The position numbers were made by a program, and so were the translations under genes. From assembly GCF_000768065.1 (NCBI RefSeq), contig NZ_JRKM01000001.1:1612001-1676000 (forward strand): a stretch of DNA of 64,000 nt. Reading direction: 5' to 3'. The stretch is from Aquabacterium sp. NJ1. GTDB lineage: Bacteria; Pseudomonadota; Gammaproteobacteria; Burkholderiales; Burkholderiaceae_C. This document shows positions 27,378-39,404 of the stretch, piece by piece. The notes under the pieces were generated by a model, which was not told the origin of the DNA, did no database searches, and was given only the letters and a program-made list of their open reading frames with translations. Position 1 is the first letter of the stretch; each line of letters begins with the position of its first letter.

Positions 27378-28829
27378 ATGGACCGCCACCCAGACACGGC
27401 CACCGCCCCCTCGCCCGCCAGCGCCCTGAGCCGCGACAGCGACCAGACCCTGACCGAGCAACTGGCCCACCGCTTTGCCGACCGCATCCGTCAGAACTGG
27501 CTGGCCCCCGGCAGCCGCCTGCCCTCGGTGCGCGAGTGCGCGCGCACGCACCAGGTGAGCGCCTACACCGTCGTGGCCGCGTACGACCAATTGCTGGCAC
27601 AAGGCCTGATCGAAGCCCGCAGCCAGCGCGGCTACTTCGTGCGCCAGGCACCGCGCCAGGCCACCCACACCACCCGCGCAGACAGCAAACCCCACCCCTT
27701 TCAGCCCAGCACGCCCATTGATGCCACCACCTTGATCCGGGGCATGTTCCACGAACCGGGGGCGCGACCCATGCCGGGCCTGGGCACCCTGCCCCCGGCC
27801 TGGCTGGACGCCGGCATGCTGGGCTCGGCGCTGCGGCGTGTCACGCAAGGCGACAAGCTCATCCCGCTCACCCTGCATTACGGCGAACCCGCTGGCGACG
27901 CGCGCTTTCGGCGCGCCATGAGCCTGCGCCTGGCCGAGTACGGCCTCAAGGCCGATGCCGACCAGCTCATCACCACCGTGGGCGCCACCCATGCACTGGA
28001 CCTGGTCACCCGTGCGCTGCTTCAACCCGGTGATGCCGTGCTGGTGGACGAACCCGGCTGGCCCGTCGAGTTCGCCCGCCTGGCTCAGCTGGGGCTGCGT
28101 GTGCTGCCCGTGCCGCGTGGCGTGGACGGCCCCGATCTGGCCGTGATGCAAAAGCTCGCTCGCGAGCACCACCCCAAGCTGTACGTGACCGTGTCCGTGC
28201 TGCACAACCCGACCAGCACCATGCTGTCGCCCGGCCATGCCCACCAGGTGCTGCGCCTGGCCGAGACACACGGCTTTCACATCCTTGAAGACGACATCTA
28301 CGGCTTCCTCGCGCCGCTGCACGCCACGCGCCTGAGCGTGCTAGACAACCTGCAGCGCACCATCATGGTCGGCAGCTTCTCCAAGATCCTCACGCCGAGC
28401 TGGCGCGTGGGCTACATCGTGGCGCCACGCCAGCTGGTCGAGCGCATCACCAACACCAAGCTGCTGACCTCGCTGACCACGCCCCCCATGCTGGAGCAAG
28501 CCCTCGCCCTGTGCCTGGAACAAGGCCAGTTGCGGCGCTTTTGCGACCGCGTCACGCAGCAGCTGGATGCAGCCCGTGCGCGCACCGTGCAGCTCGCGCG
28601 GCAAGCGGGCTGTGAATTCGTGTTCGAGCCACAAGGCCTGTTTGGCTGGGTCGACACCGGCATGGACACCGAGCGCCTGACCATCCCCATGCTGGATGCG
28701 GGCTGGTTGATCGCACCGGGTGCGCTCTTTCATGCGCAGCGCCGGCCCTCCACGCTGATGCGCATCAACTTCGCCTCATCGCAGGACGCCAAGTTCTGGC
28801 GCAGCTTGCAGGCCTTGCGCAAGCGCTGA
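27378..28829 (+). CDS. MocR/GabR-type transcriptional regulator (GntR HTH fused to aminotransferase fold)
   Basis: A 483-residue regulator. A GntR winged helix (about 25-95) carries the recognition segment SRLPSVRECARTHQVSAYTV. A fold-type I aminotransferase domain (about 115-480) includes the PLP-binding region VGSFSKILTPSWRVGYI. These proteins sense PLP together with an amine or amino acid. It is divergent from the transporter/transaminase operon across a 99-base gap with repeat motifs, so that operon is the likely target. Confidence 0.9.
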   Translation: MDRHPDTATAPSPASALSRDSDQTLTEQLAHRFADRIRQNWLAPGSRLPSVRECARTHQVSAYTVVAAYDQLLAQGLIEARSQRGYFVRQAPRQATHTTRADSKPHPFQPSTPIDATTLIRGMFHEPGARPMPGLGTLPPAWLDAGMLGSALRRVTQGDKLIPLTLHYGEPAGDARFRRAMSLRLAEYGLKADADQLITTVGATHALDLVTRALLQPGDAVLVDEPGWPVEFARLAQLGLRVLPVPRGVDGPDLAVMQKLAREHHPKLYVTVSVLHNPTSTMLSPGHAHQVLRLAETHGFHILEDDIYGFLAPLHATRLSVLDNLQRTIMVGSFSKILTPSWRVGYIVAPRQLVERITNTKLLTSLTTPPMLEQALALCLEQGQLRRFCDRVTQQLDAARARTVQLARQAGCEFVFEPQGLFGWVDTGMDTERLTIPMLDAGWLIAPGALFHAQRRPSTLMRINFASSQDAKFWRSLQALRKR

Positions 28830-28853
28830 CACGCGGCCAGCCCCCAGCTGCGT

Positions 28854-29759
28854 TCACTGTTTCCAGTCCGCGAACAAGCCATCGCGCGCAGCCTGCGTGA
28901 TGGCCGCCACGCCCGGGTGCTTGATGCGCCGCTCGACCGTGATCACGTAATACGACTCGATCAGATCGGTGGCCTCGCCCAGGCGCTTGACCCCGTATTG
29001 CGCGCGGATCGTGGCATCCAGCACCATGGGCGCCATGAACACCCCGTTGCCCAGATGGCCCAGCGCCATCGGCAAGGCGTTGTCATCGAACTCGCCCACG
29101 ATATGCGGCTTGAGCTTGTGCGCGCCCAGCCATTGCCCCAGGCGCATGCCCAAGGCCGAGTCGGATGCCGGCGCCAGCAGGGGTGCGCCATCCAGGCAGG
29201 CCGGGAAGCCCTTCTTGAGCCGCGCAGCCAGGTCCTTGCTGGCATAAAAGCCCACGCTGGAGCCACCCAGGCGGTGGTTGAAGGCCTGCACGCTCATGTC
29301 GGCCGGCAAGGGACGGTCTGACAGCACCAGGTCCAGCCGGTGCACCGCCAGCTCGGCCAGCAGGCTGTCGAGCTTCCATTCACGGCAAATCACCTTGAAG
29401 GGCTGCCGATGCTGCAAGGCGGGCTCCAGCACCAGGCAGGCCACGGGCTTGGGCACGGCGTCGGCCACGCCCACGCGCAACTCCAGAGGCCTGGGTGTGC
29501 CACGCGGCTGGCGCACCACCTGGTCCAGCTCCTCACCCAGGCTGAAGATGTCCTTGGCATAGCCGAAGGCCAGTTGCCCCGTTTCGGTCAGCTCCAGCTT
29601 GCGGCCCTTCTTCTGGAACAGCGGGCGCCCGAAATGCTCCTCCAGCAGCTGGATCTGGCCGCTGACCGTCTGCGGCGTGACGTGCAGGTGCTCGCTGGCC
29701 TTGACCACGCCACCCAGGCGCGCCACCGCCCAGAAATACTGCAGATGCTTGTAGTTCAT
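28854..29759 (-). CDS. nhaR: LysR family transcriptional activator NhaR
   Basis: A 301-residue LysR-type regulator whose opening MNYKHLQYFWAVARLGGVVK and helix SEHLHVTPQTVSGQIQLLEE match NhaR. NhaR activates the sodium/proton antiporter gene nhaA in response to sodium. No nhaA is in the window. The gene is divergent from a ribosome-associated factor gene. Confidence 0.85.
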   Translation of the reverse strand: MNYKHLQYFWAVARLGGVVKASEHLHVTPQTVSGQIQLLEEHFGRPLFQKKGRKLELTETGQLAFGYAKDIFSLGEELDQVVRQPRGTPRPLELRVGVADAVPKPVACLVLEPALQHRQPFKVICREWKLDSLLAELAVHRLDLVLSDRPLPADMSVQAFNHRLGGSSVGFYASKDLAARLKKGFPACLDGAPLLAPASDSALGMRLGQWLGAHKLKPHIVGEFDDNALPMALGHLGNGVFMAPMVLDATIRAQYGVKRLGEATDLIESYYVITVERRIKHPGVAAITQAARDGLFADWKQ

Positions 29760-29860
29760 TTCGGTTTTATCGAACTGTTTGACTCAGAAATTCGAATTTA
29801 CGCGAAGTATGGCTTTCCGTACATTGCAATCGTCATCCACTCTCAAGCAAGGATCCCATC

Positions 29861-30265
29861 ATGCGAGTGTTCATCCAGACCCAAGGTCTCAACCTGTCTC
29901 GCGAAGACAGCGAGCACATCCGCCAGCGTCTGCGTCAACTCCTGGGTCGCTTTGGGGACAAGGCCATTGGCGCATCCGTGCACCTCAAGGACATCAACGG
30001 CCCACGCGGCGGCATCGACAAGGATTGCCAGCTCGTGATCGAACTGGAAGACACCACCGCCGTGGTGCACGACCGTGGCAGCCAGATCCGTGCGCTGGTG
30101 GACCGCGCCCTGCACCGCGCCGCCCACACGATCAGCAAGCAGATCGAACGCATCCGTGAACGCCCTTTGCGCGCACCGCATCTGGGCAAAGGTCGCACAC
30201 CCGGGCGCAACCGCCGCATGGAGCGCGCCTTCCAAGCCGTGAATGCCTTGCCGGACCCGAGCTGA
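29861..30265 (+). CDS. HPF/RaiA family ribosome-associated protein
   Basis: A 134-residue protein with the double-stranded-RNA-binding-like fold of ribosome hibernation factors. The start is MRVFIQTQGLNLSREDSEHI, with a conserved acidic beta-hairpin region and the long basic helix ALHRAAHTISKQIERIRERP. The tail (KGRTPGRNRRMERAF) is basic. It differs from the canonical short HPF, so a divergent paralogue is likely. AAGGA precedes the ATG. The Bax inhibitor-1 gene follows after 40 bases and may be cotranscribed. Confidence 0.75.
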   Translation: MRVFIQTQGLNLSREDSEHIRQRLRQLLGRFGDKAIGASVHLKDINGPRGGIDKDCQLVIELEDTTAVVHDRGSQIRALVDRALHRAAHTISKQIERIRERPLRAPHLGKGRTPGRNRRMERAFQAVNALPDPS

Positions 30266-30305
30266 ACCCGGCCATCTCAACATTGCATCCCAGAAGGACA
30301 CACCT

Positions 30306-31001
30306 ATGAACCGCGACAGTCAAACCACCGCCCAGGCCATGCGCATGCCCGTTCACATGGGCACCGTGGTCGACGTCGGTACCAGCCGGCGCGTGCTGCG
30401 CAACACCTATGCCCTGCTGGGCATGACCCTGGCGTTCAGCGCCGCCGTGGCCGGCACGGCCATGAGCCTGAACCTGCCTGCGCCCGGCATCCTGCTGACG
30501 CTGATCGGCTTCTATGGCCTGTTCTTCCTGGTCCACAAGCTGTCGAACAGCGCCTGGGGCGTGGCCGCCGTGTTCGGGCTGACCGGCTTCATGGGCTACA
30601 CCCTGGGCCCGCTGCTCAATGCCGTGCTGCAGATGCCTCACGGTGCGGGCGTGATCACCAACGCCCTGGGTGCCACGGCGGTTGCGTTCATCGGCCTGTC
30701 AGCCGTGTCGCTGGTCACCAAGAAGGACTTCAGCTTCATGGGCAAGACCTTGTTCGTGGGCACGCTGATCGCCATGGTGCTGGGCCTGGGCGCCGTCTTC
30801 TTCAACGTACCGGCCCTGAGCCTGGCCGTGTCGGCGATGGTCGTCCTGCTGATGAGCGGCATGATCCTGTTCGAGACCAGCCGCATCGTCAATGGTGGTG
30901 AGACCAACTACCTGATGGCCACCGTCAGCCTGTTCGTGAGCATCTACAACCTGTTCACCAGCCTGTTGATGCTGTTCGGTGTCATGGGCCGTGACGAGTA
31001 A
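30306..31001 (+). CDS. Bax inhibitor-1 (YccA/YbhL) family membrane protein
   Basis: A 231-residue inner-membrane protein with about seven membrane segments (from residue 34 on) and the family ending FVSIYNLFTSLLMLFGVMG. E. coli YccA interacts with and modulates the FtsH protease. In this genome the role is inferred from family only. The ATG follows AGAAGGACA. Confidence 0.88.
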   Translation: MNRDSQTTAQAMRMPVHMGTVVDVGTSRRVLRNTYALLGMTLAFSAAVAGTAMSLNLPAPGILLTLIGFYGLFFLVHKLSNSAWGVAAVFGLTGFMGYTLGPLLNAVLQMPHGAGVITNALGATAVAFIGLSAVSLVTKKDFSFMGKTLFVGTLIAMVLGLGAVFFNVPALSLAVSAMVVLLMSGMILFETSRIVNGGETNYLMATVSLFVSIYNLFTSLLMLFGVMGRDE

Positions 31002-31004
31002 GGC

Positions 31005-32051
31005 TCAGCCTGCGTTGTTCACCAGGCCGGACACGTTGGACGCCACGGTTCGCGCCTGAGCCATCACCCGCTCGATGATCTCGGCCACACTGGCCACATC
31101 GTGCACCAGGCCTTGTGATTGCCCGATCAACTGCACGCCATCCACGTGGTTCGCCTCGTGGATGGCTTTGCGCATGGCCAGGGTCGCAGCACCGAAATAC
31201 GCCACCTTCACGGCCCCGACCAGGCCCTGCCCCATCGCGTCCTTGGCCAATGAGGTGAGGGGCGTGTTGAGCTCGCGCGCAGCCGCCAGCGAGCGGCTGA
31301 TGGCCACGGGCGGGCTGAGCTTGCGCGCCGTGAAGCGACGCCCCCCGGGCGTGCGCATCACGCGGCAAGGGAAGGTGTCGAAATTGCTGGAGTAGATCGT
31401 CTCTTCGGCTTCCTTCTCGACGATCAACTGCTTGGTATCGGCATGCACCGGGCTTTCTTTCGAGCTTGCGAAACGCGTGCCCATGGCCACGGCATCGGCG
31501 CCCAATGCCAAGGCCGCCACCAGCCCGCGCCCATCGGCAAAACCACCGGCCGCGATGATGGGCAGATCGGTCATGTCGCGCACCGCCGGGATCAGCACCA
31601 TGGAAGTGACCTTGCCACCATGCGCCGCGGCCTCATGCCCGGTCACGATGAGCCCGTCCACGCCCGAGTCGATGGCCGAGCGCGCGTGCTTTTCATTGGA
31701 GATGGTGGCGATCACCTTGCCGCCATAGGCGTGTGCGCCTTCGATCACCCACTCGCCCTTGCCCATGGACACATTGATCACGGGCACCTGCTCTTCCAGT
31801 GCGACCTTGGCGCAATCTGCGGCCCCCGGCAGCATCAGGCTGCAGCCCACGCCAAAGGGTTTGCTCGTCAGGCTGCGGATCTCGCGGATGGCGGCGCGGC
31901 ATTCTTCGGGTGACAAGGCCCCGGAGGCCAGGATGCCCAGCCCACCCGCGTTGCACACCGCAGCCACCAGCGAAGGCACAGCGATATAGGTCATCCCGGG
32001 CAGCACGATGGGGTGCGCGATGCCCAGCAGGCGGGTCAGGCGGGTTTGCAT
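31005..32051 (-). CDS. Nitronate monooxygenase family flavoprotein
   Basis: A 348-residue FMN TIM-barrel protein. It shows MQTRLTRLLGIAHPIVLPGM at the N-terminus, the GVDGLIVTGHEAAAHGG stretch (a conserved His near the flavin) and PIIAAGGFADGRGLVAAL with ALGADAVAMGTRF, the phosphate-binding region. Such enzymes oxidise nitronates or act as 2-nitropropane dioxygenase-like flavoproteins. It converges on the Bax inhibitor-1 gene with a 3-base gap. Confidence 0.88.
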   Translation of the reverse strand: MQTRLTRLLGIAHPIVLPGMTYIAVPSLVAAVCNAGGLGILASGALSPEECRAAIREIRSLTSKPFGVGCSLMLPGAADCAKVALEEQVPVINVSMGKGEWVIEGAHAYGGKVIATISNEKHARSAIDSGVDGLIVTGHEAAAHGGKVTSMVLIPAVRDMTDLPIIAAGGFADGRGLVAALALGADAVAMGTRFASSKESPVHADTKQLIVEKEAEETIYSSNFDTFPCRVMRTPGGRRFTARKLSPPVAISRSLAAARELNTPLTSLAKDAMGQGLVGAVKVAYFGAATLAMRKAIHEANHVDGVQLIGQSQGLVHDVASVAEIIERVMAQARTVASNVSGLVNNAG

Positions 32052-32252
32052 GGCGAAGGCGTGAGGCGAGGTCAAACAAGGGAAAGCTGGCACACCGCGG
32101 GCCCACCAGCGTCGGCCGGACTCTAACACCCGCCCCCCATGAAAGCCCCGCACCTGGGTACAGCCCTCAGTCAAGGGGATGCTGCGCGCGCGACGGGCCG
32201 CCTGGCTCATCAACGGCTTGACGTGAACCACAATGCGCGGCCCCCTGCTTGA

Positions 32253-33980
<1,728 letters not shown>

Positions 33981-36416
33981 TCAGGCGGGCCCGGCCGCGG
34001 TGTCTGCAGCGGCCGCTGCCGCGCCCCCCTGCAAGGCCTGGCCCGCACGGCGCATCTTGAACCACTTCAAGAGCGCCATGTACAGGGCCTGGGTGTCCAC
34101 CGGCTTGGACAGGTGGCCGTTCATGCCGGCGGCCATGCAAGCGTCTTTTTCTTCCTGCAGCACGCTGGCGGTCATGGCCACGATGGGCAGGTCACGCTGA
34201 TCGGGCATCTGTCGGATCAGGCGCGTGGCCTGCAGGCCATCCATCTCGGGCATGTGCATGTCCATGAGCACCAGGTCAAAGGGCTGCTGCTGCACCAGGG
34301 CCACGGCCTCGGCACCATTCTTGGCGGGCGTCGTGTCCACACCGGCCATGGACAACAACTCCATGGCCAGCAGGCTGTTGATGGCGTTGTCCTCGGCCAG
34401 CAGCACCCTGGCGCCGCCATGTTCCTGGCGCAACAGGGCGGCGGCCTCTTCAGCGGACAAGGCGGGCGCATCCGGCGTGGCCTCGGCTTGAGGCGCGGCC
34501 TCGGCCACACCCAGCGGCAACAGGCACCAGAACACGCTGCCATGCCCCACCTGGCTGCGCACCCCGATGCGCCCGCCCATCAGCTCGACCAGGCTGCGCG
34601 TGATGGCCAGGCCCAGGCCCGTGCCACCAAAGCGGCGCGTGGTGGATTCATCAGCCTGCACAAAGGCATTGAACAGCTTGCCCGCCTGCTCGGCCGAGAT
34701 GCCCACGCCCGTGTCCTGCACCTCGATGTGCAGTTGCACCTCGTGTTCACCACGTGGTTCGGCCCGCACCTTCAATGTCACCTGACCTTGTTCGGTGAAC
34801 TTCACCGCATTGCTCAGCAGGTTGATGAGGACCTGCGACAGGCGCATGGCATCACCGTGCAGGCGAGACGGGCAGCCCTGCTCGTCCACCACCAGCGACA
34901 GCTGCTTCTCGCGGGCCTTGTCGCCCACCAGCGCCATGGCCTTGTGCAACAGCTCGGGCAGGTCGAAGTCTTCAGGCGACAGGGTGAACATGCCGGCTTC
35001 GATCTTGGACAGGTCCAGCACATTGTTGATGATGTCCAGCAGGTGCTCGGCGGCCTCCTGCACGGTGCGCAAGCGCTCGGCCTGGCCGGGCAGCAAGGGC
35101 CCTTGCTGGATGAGGTAGTTCACACCCATGATCGCGTTCATGGGCGTGCGAATCTCATGGCTCATGTTGGCAATGAAGGCACTCTTGGCGCGCGTGGCGG
35201 CCTCGGCCTTGTCGCGCGCGGCCTGCAGCTGCTCGGTGCGCTGGGCCACGGTTTCCTCCAGGTGATCGCGGTAGGTGGCCAGCTCGTTCATGCGCGCCTG
35301 CAGGCGGGTGTGCATGTCGTGCAGCGCTTGCGACAGCGCGCCGATCTCATCGGTCTGGCTGGGCCCCAGGTCGAACTGCGAGGGCTCGCCTTCACGCAAG
35401 GTGGCCGCCGCGTGTGCCAGCTGGTGCAAAGGCCGGGTGATGCGACCGGCCAGCCACCAGCTCAGCGCCACGAACAACGCTGAGGCCAGCATGCCCAGAA
35501 ACAGCATGCGGTGCCAGAGCTTGTTGGCCGGGCCATAGACCCAGTCAGGGTCCTGGCGCAGCACCATGAGCAAAGGCGGCTTGCCCTCGCGCTCGAACCA
35601 CCTCACGGGCGCCACCGCCGTCAACTGGTCACCCAGATCCGGCCAGGGGATGACCTGGGCCGAGCCACCCTGGCGCAATTCCTCGAAGCCAGCGGGGTTA
35701 ACTGTCTTGCCCAACAGAGGCGTCGGGCCCAAGGTGACCTCGCCCGAGGGCGTCAGCAACAGCGTGTGCAATAGGCTGTCGTCCTGCGCCACCATGGCGC
35801 TGTGGATGTCCTTGATCCAGCGCCAGTTGAGCATGCCCACGATCACCCCGACCTTGCGGCCTTCGTAGTCCACCACGGGCACGGCCATGTCGATGAGTTG
35901 AACAGGCCTGCCGTCCACGTCGCGAGGCAGGAAGCGCGCCAGTGGACCTGCCGCCTGGGGCTTGCCCAGCCAGGGTGCCAGCATGCCGGACACAAACCAG
36001 GGTTGCGCTGAGAAATCATGGCCCTCCAGGCGGGCGCCGGTAGCGGTTGTCACCACACCACGCGCATTTGTGAGAGCCAGCCACTCGAACTCAGGGTGGC
36101 TGGCCCGGATGCGCTCCAGCGCCAGGCGCATGGCCCCGGCATCCACCAGCCCGCTGGCCACATCGGGCTGCGAAGCCAATTGCTGGATATCCCTCTGGCG
36201 CTCGGCCAGCGCCATGGACACGATCTGCCCCAGCACATTGGCCTCACGCCTTGCCGCATCACTCACCGCTTGTTGCAATTGATGCCGCTGGTCCTGCGCG
36301 AGCCACACCGAGAACAGAACAGCAAACAACACCCCGCTGAGGCCGATCGCCCAGGCAAATCGCGCACGCACACTGCGGTGTGGCCACAAAGGCATCAAAC
36401 GATCAAGGGCGGTCAT
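33981..36416 (-). CDS. Hybrid sensor histidine kinase/response regulator with periplasmic Cache domain
   Basis: An 811-residue membrane kinase: TM1 (about 19-40), a dCache-type periplasmic sensor (about 45-300), TM2 (about 304-323), HAMP (to about 375), a coiled coil, HisKA with His420 ([15 protein letters not shown]), HATPase ([24 protein letters not shown]) and a receiver domain with Asp719 ([13 protein letters not shown]). No DNA-binding partner is adjacent. It is divergent from an orphan solute-binding protein gene 83 bases away, which may supply ligand to the sensor. Confidence 0.93.
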   Translation of the reverse strand: MTALDRLMPLWPHRSVRARFAWAIGLSGVLFAVLFSVWLAQDQRHQLQQAVSDAARREANVLGQIVSMALAERQRDIQQLASQPDVASGLVDAGAMRLALERIRASHPEFEWLALTNARGVVTTATGARLEGHDFSAQPWFVSGMLAPWLGKPQAAGPLARFLPRDVDGRPVQLIDMAVPVVDYEGRKVGVIVGMLNWRWIKDIHSAMVAQDDSLLHTLLLTPSGEVTLGPTPLLGKTVNPAGFEELRQGGSAQVIPWPDLGDQLTAVAPVRWFEREGKPPLLMVLRQDPDWVYGPANKLWHRMLFLGMLASALFVALSWWLAGRITRPLHQLAHAAATLREGEPSQFDLGPSQTDEIGALSQALHDMHTRLQARMNELATYRDHLEETVAQRTEQLQAARDKAEAATRAKSAFIANMSHEIRTPMNAIMGVNYLIQQGPLLPGQAERLRTVQEAAEHLLDIINNVLDLSKIEAGMFTLSPEDFDLPELLHKAMALVGDKAREKQLSLVVDEQGCPSRLHGDAMRLSQVLINLLSNAVKFTEQGQVTLKVRAEPRGEHEVQLHIEVQDTGVGISAEQAGKLFNAFVQADESTTRRFGGTGLGLAITRSLVELMGGRIGVRSQVGHGSVFWCLLPLGVAEAAPQAEATPDAPALSAEEAAALLRQEHGGARVLLAEDNAINSLLAMELLSMAGVDTTPAKNGAEAVALVQQQPFDLVLMDMHMPEMDGLQATRLIRQMPDQRDLPIVAMTASVLQEEKDACMAAGMNGHLSKPVDTQALYMALLKWFKMRRAGQALQGGAAAAAADTAAGPA

Positions 36417-36499
36417 GATGACGTGCGGCCATCCGCTATGCTGAGATCAAACCAGGGTTGAGGTCACTCAAGCCCATCATAAACATTCGGAGCCTGTGC

Positions 36500-37810
36500 A
36501 TGTCTGCGCGTCGTCTTTCCACCATGGTGGCTTGCGTCGGATTACTCATCCCCTTGACTTGCCTGGGGGAAGAGCTGGTGATCGCCACGGTGAACAACGG
36601 CCACATGATCACCTTGCAGGCCTTGTCCGGCGAGTTCGAACGCCAGCACCCCGACATCGAACTGAAATGGATCACGCTGGAAGAGGGCAAGCTGCGCCAG
36701 CAGGTCAGCCGGGATGTGGCCACAAAAGCAGGTCAATTTGACGTCATGACCATCGGGGCCTACGAGGCGCCGATCTGGGGCAAGCTGGGCTGGATCAGGC
36801 CCATCACGCCGGCCCCGTCGTATGACGTGGCGGACCTGCTGCCCACGATCCGGCAGTCGTTGAGCGTGAACGGCCAGCTCTATGCCCTGCCCTTTTACGG
36901 CGAAAGCTCCATGACCATGGTCCGGACGGACTTGCTCAAGGCCGCGGGGATACACCTGGGGCCCACGCCCACCTGGGATCAGATCAAGCAGGCCGCCGAA
37001 CGCCTGCACGCGCCCGACAAAGACATCTACGGCATCTGCCTGCGAGGCAAGCCAGGCTGGGGCGAAAACATGGCCTTGATCTCGACCATGGTCAACACCT
37101 TCGGCGGGCAGTGGTTCAACATGGACTGGAAGCCCCAGCTGAACACGCCGCCCTGGCACCGTGCCGTATCGCTGTATGCGGACCTGCTCAAGTACGCAGG
37201 CCCACCCGGGGCCGTGGCCAATGGCTACAACGAAAACCTCGCCTTGTTCATGGCCGGGCGTTGCGCGATCTGGGTCGATGCCACCGTGGCCGGGGCTTTC
37301 GTGAACCAGGCCGATCAATCCAAGGTGGCAGGCAAGGTTGACTTTCTGCAGGCCCCGACGGGGTCGACACCCAAGGGATCCCACTGGCTGTGGACCTGGG
37401 CCCTGGCCATCCCGGTGAGCTCGCAGAAAGCCGCAGCCGCCCAGGCCTTCATCGAATGGGCCACGTCCAAGGAGTACATCCAGCTGGTGGCCAGGCGCGA
37501 GGGCTGGGCGGCCGTGCCATCGGGCACCCGAGAATCCACCTATGCGGCCCCCGCGTTCAGGCAGGCCAATCCCCATGCCCCTGTCGAACGCATGGCGATT
37601 GCCACGGCGAACCCGCATGACGCCACCTTGCCCAAGTCGCCCTACAGCGGCATCCAGTGGGCCTCGATCCCGGAGTTCCAGGCCATCGGCACGGCGGTAG
37701 GCCTGCAGATCAGCCGGTTGCTGCAAGAACCGGTCAGCGTCAGCGAGGTGCTGGAGAAATCGCAGCAGATCAGTGAACGCAAGATGCGCGAGGCGGGCTA
37801 CATCCGCTGA
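36500..37810 (+). CDS. ABC transporter solute-binding protein (carbohydrate/polyol type), orphan
   Basis: A 436-residue periplasmic binding protein of the family-1 extracellular solute-binding group. Its signal peptide is MSARRLSTMVACVGLLIPLT, cut near CLG-E. Features include WITLEEGKLRQQVSRDVATK, DVMTIGAYEAPIW and LPFYGESSMTMVR, as in mannitol/sorbitol-type binding proteins. No permease or ATPase gene is near. It lies divergent from the Cache-domain kinase gene and converges on a PdxR-like gene with a 13-base overlap. The start at 36500 has CGGAG upstream; a TTG 42 bases before it is an alternative. Confidence 0.87.
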   Translation: MSARRLSTMVACVGLLIPLTCLGEELVIATVNNGHMITLQALSGEFERQHPDIELKWITLEEGKLRQQVSRDVATKAGQFDVMTIGAYEAPIWGKLGWIRPITPAPSYDVADLLPTIRQSLSVNGQLYALPFYGESSMTMVRTDLLKAAGIHLGPTPTWDQIKQAAERLHAPDKDIYGICLRGKPGWGENMALISTMVNTFGGQWFNMDWKPQLNTPPWHRAVSLYADLLKYAGPPGAVANGYNENLALFMAGRCAIWVDATVAGAFVNQADQSKVAGKVDFLQAPTGSTPKGSHWLWTWALAIPVSSQKAAAAQAFIEWATSKEYIQLVARREGWAAVPSGTRESTYAAPAFRQANPHAPVERMAIATANPHDATLPKSPYSGIQWASIPEFQAIGTAVGLQISRLLQEPVSVSEVLEKSQQISERKMREAGYIR

Positions 37811-39306
37811 GGCTTGAGCGGGTTCAAGGCCTTCACCACCTGCCCCAATGCGGCGGCCATGCGGTCCTCGTGGGTGTTGGCGTAACCCATGACCAGGCCA
37901 TTGAAACCCGCGATGCCACCGGTGCCATACATGCTCAACGGCCGCGGGCTGACGCCGAGGTCAGAAGCACGCCGGGCCAGGTCCGTGTCGACCACGGCCT
38001 GCGGGCCACTGGCAGGCAGGCTGAGCACCAGGTGCATGCCAGCCTGGCCGCCCAGCACTTCAGCTGGCAGCGGCCATTGCGCCGAGAGTGCATCGCGCAA
38101 GGCGGCCTGGCGCAAGGCATACAGCCGGCGCATCTTGCGCAGGTGCCGTGTGAAGTGCCCCTCGTCGATGAATGCCGCCAGGGCCCGCTGCTCGAAGGGC
38201 CGGCCACGGCGCACCAGCTCACCCACCACGCCCAGCGCACGATCGGCCAGCGCCTGCGGCCACACGATGAAGCCCAGGCGCAAGGCCGGGAACATGGACT
38301 TGCTGAAGGTGCCCAGGTAGACCACGGGCGCATCATCCACCTGCCCCTGCATGGCGGCCAAGGGCGGCCCTTCATGGCGGAACTCGCTGTCGTAGTCGTC
38401 CTCCAGGATCCAGGCGCCACATTGGCGGGCTTGTTCGATCAGGCGCAAGCGGCGGGGCAGGCTCAGCACCGAACCCAGCGGGTACTGGTGAGATGGCGTG
38501 GTATAGACCATCCTGGGTGGTTTGTCCTGCCACCAGGCGTCGGGCGGCGCAATGCCATCTGCGTCCACGGTGACCGGCACCACCTGCAGCCCGGCTTGCT
38601 GCAGGGCTGTTCGCGCGCCGCCATAACCAGGGTGCTCGATCCAGACCGTGTCACCCACATCGGCCAGGATGTGGGCGCACAACTCGAGGCTGTGCTGCGT
38701 GCCATCGGTCACCGTGACCTGGTCAGCATGGCAGCGCACACCCCGCGCCGCGCGCAGGTAGGTGGCAATGGCTTGCCGCAACTCCGGCTCGCCCACAGCC
38801 TGACGGTAGCCCAGGTCCAGCGTGCTGCCTTGCTTCAGGGCCTTGTCGCACAGGCGCTGCCAGGTGGCGAACGGAAAGGCGTCCAGTGCCGGCATGCCCG
38901 GCATGAAGGGGCGCAGGTCGTCTTCTGGTGTGCGGCGGCGATCACAGCTGGCCACACGCTGCGACACGGGTGCACCTGCCGGCCATGCAGCCTGCCCGCG
39001 TATGTGAGCTGCCGCAGACACGGCCGTGGACACCGCCGCAAAAGCAGCCACCACCGTACCCTGGCGGCTGGGCTGCACATAACCTTCTGCAGCCAGTTGC
39101 TCGTAAGCATGGATGACGCCGTTGCGCGCCATGCCCAGGTCGCGCGCCAGATCACGGCTGGAGGGCAACACCGCACCGGCCTGCAAGCGCCCTTGCGCAA
39201 TGGCCTCCTGCAAGGCCTGGTACAGCGTGCGTTGCAAGGCTTGCCGGCGCGCCCTGGCCATCGCCTTCAGGCGCCTGGCATCGAGCAGAAAGTGAAGATC
39301 GGCCAT
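37798..39306 (-). CDS. PdxR/MocR-type transcriptional regulator
   Basis: A 502-residue regulator: a GntR winged helix (about 20-90; VLPSSRDLARDLGMARNGV) fused to an aminotransferase-like domain (about 130-495) with the PLP-lysine motif YLGTFSKSMFPALRLGFI. The closest types known are PdxR-like regulators of vitamin B6 genes. The neighbour across the 98-base divergent gap encodes a pyridoxamine-5'-phosphate-oxidase-fold protein, which fits that theme. A direct repeat lies in the gap. Confidence 0.88.
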   Translation of the reverse strand: MADLHFLLDARRLKAMARARRQALQRTLYQALQEAIAQGRLQAGAVLPSSRDLARDLGMARNGVIHAYEQLAAEGYVQPSRQGTVVAAFAAVSTAVSAAAHIRGQAAWPAGAPVSQRVASCDRRRTPEDDLRPFMPGMPALDAFPFATWQRLCDKALKQGSTLDLGYRQAVGEPELRQAIATYLRAARGVRCHADQVTVTDGTQHSLELCAHILADVGDTVWIEHPGYGGARTALQQAGLQVVPVTVDADGIAPPDAWWQDKPPRMVYTTPSHQYPLGSVLSLPRRLRLIEQARQCGAWILEDDYDSEFRHEGPPLAAMQGQVDDAPVVYLGTFSKSMFPALRLGFIVWPQALADRALGVVGELVRRGRPFEQRALAAFIDEGHFTRHLRKMRRLYALRQAALRDALSAQWPLPAEVLGGQAGMHLVLSLPASGPQAVVDTDLARRASDLGVSPRPLSMYGTGGIAGFNGLVMGYANTHEDRMAAALGQVVKALNPLKPQRM

Positions 39307-39309
39307 GAA

Positions 39310-39343
39310 TTCGTGGCTCCATGAAATGGATGTTTCGTGGTTC
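39310..39343. promoter_or_regulatory. Candidate PdxR-type operator, direct repeat
   Basis: TTCGTGGCTC (39310-39319) and TTCGTGGTTC (39334-39343) form a direct repeat with a 24-base period just upstream of the regulator gene. Direct repeats two to three helical turns apart are typical of MocR-family operators. Confidence 0.5.
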
Positions 39344-39404
39344 TTTTCATAGTGCCATAACTTCCTTATCGTGATGGCATTCGATTTGATCAGGAGGCCC
39401 AGTC

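Noticed and set aside
27279..28322. N-terminal extension of the EamA transporter frame upstream of 27278
   Set aside because: The extension lies opposite the well-supported MocR-type regulator gene and would cross the operator region.
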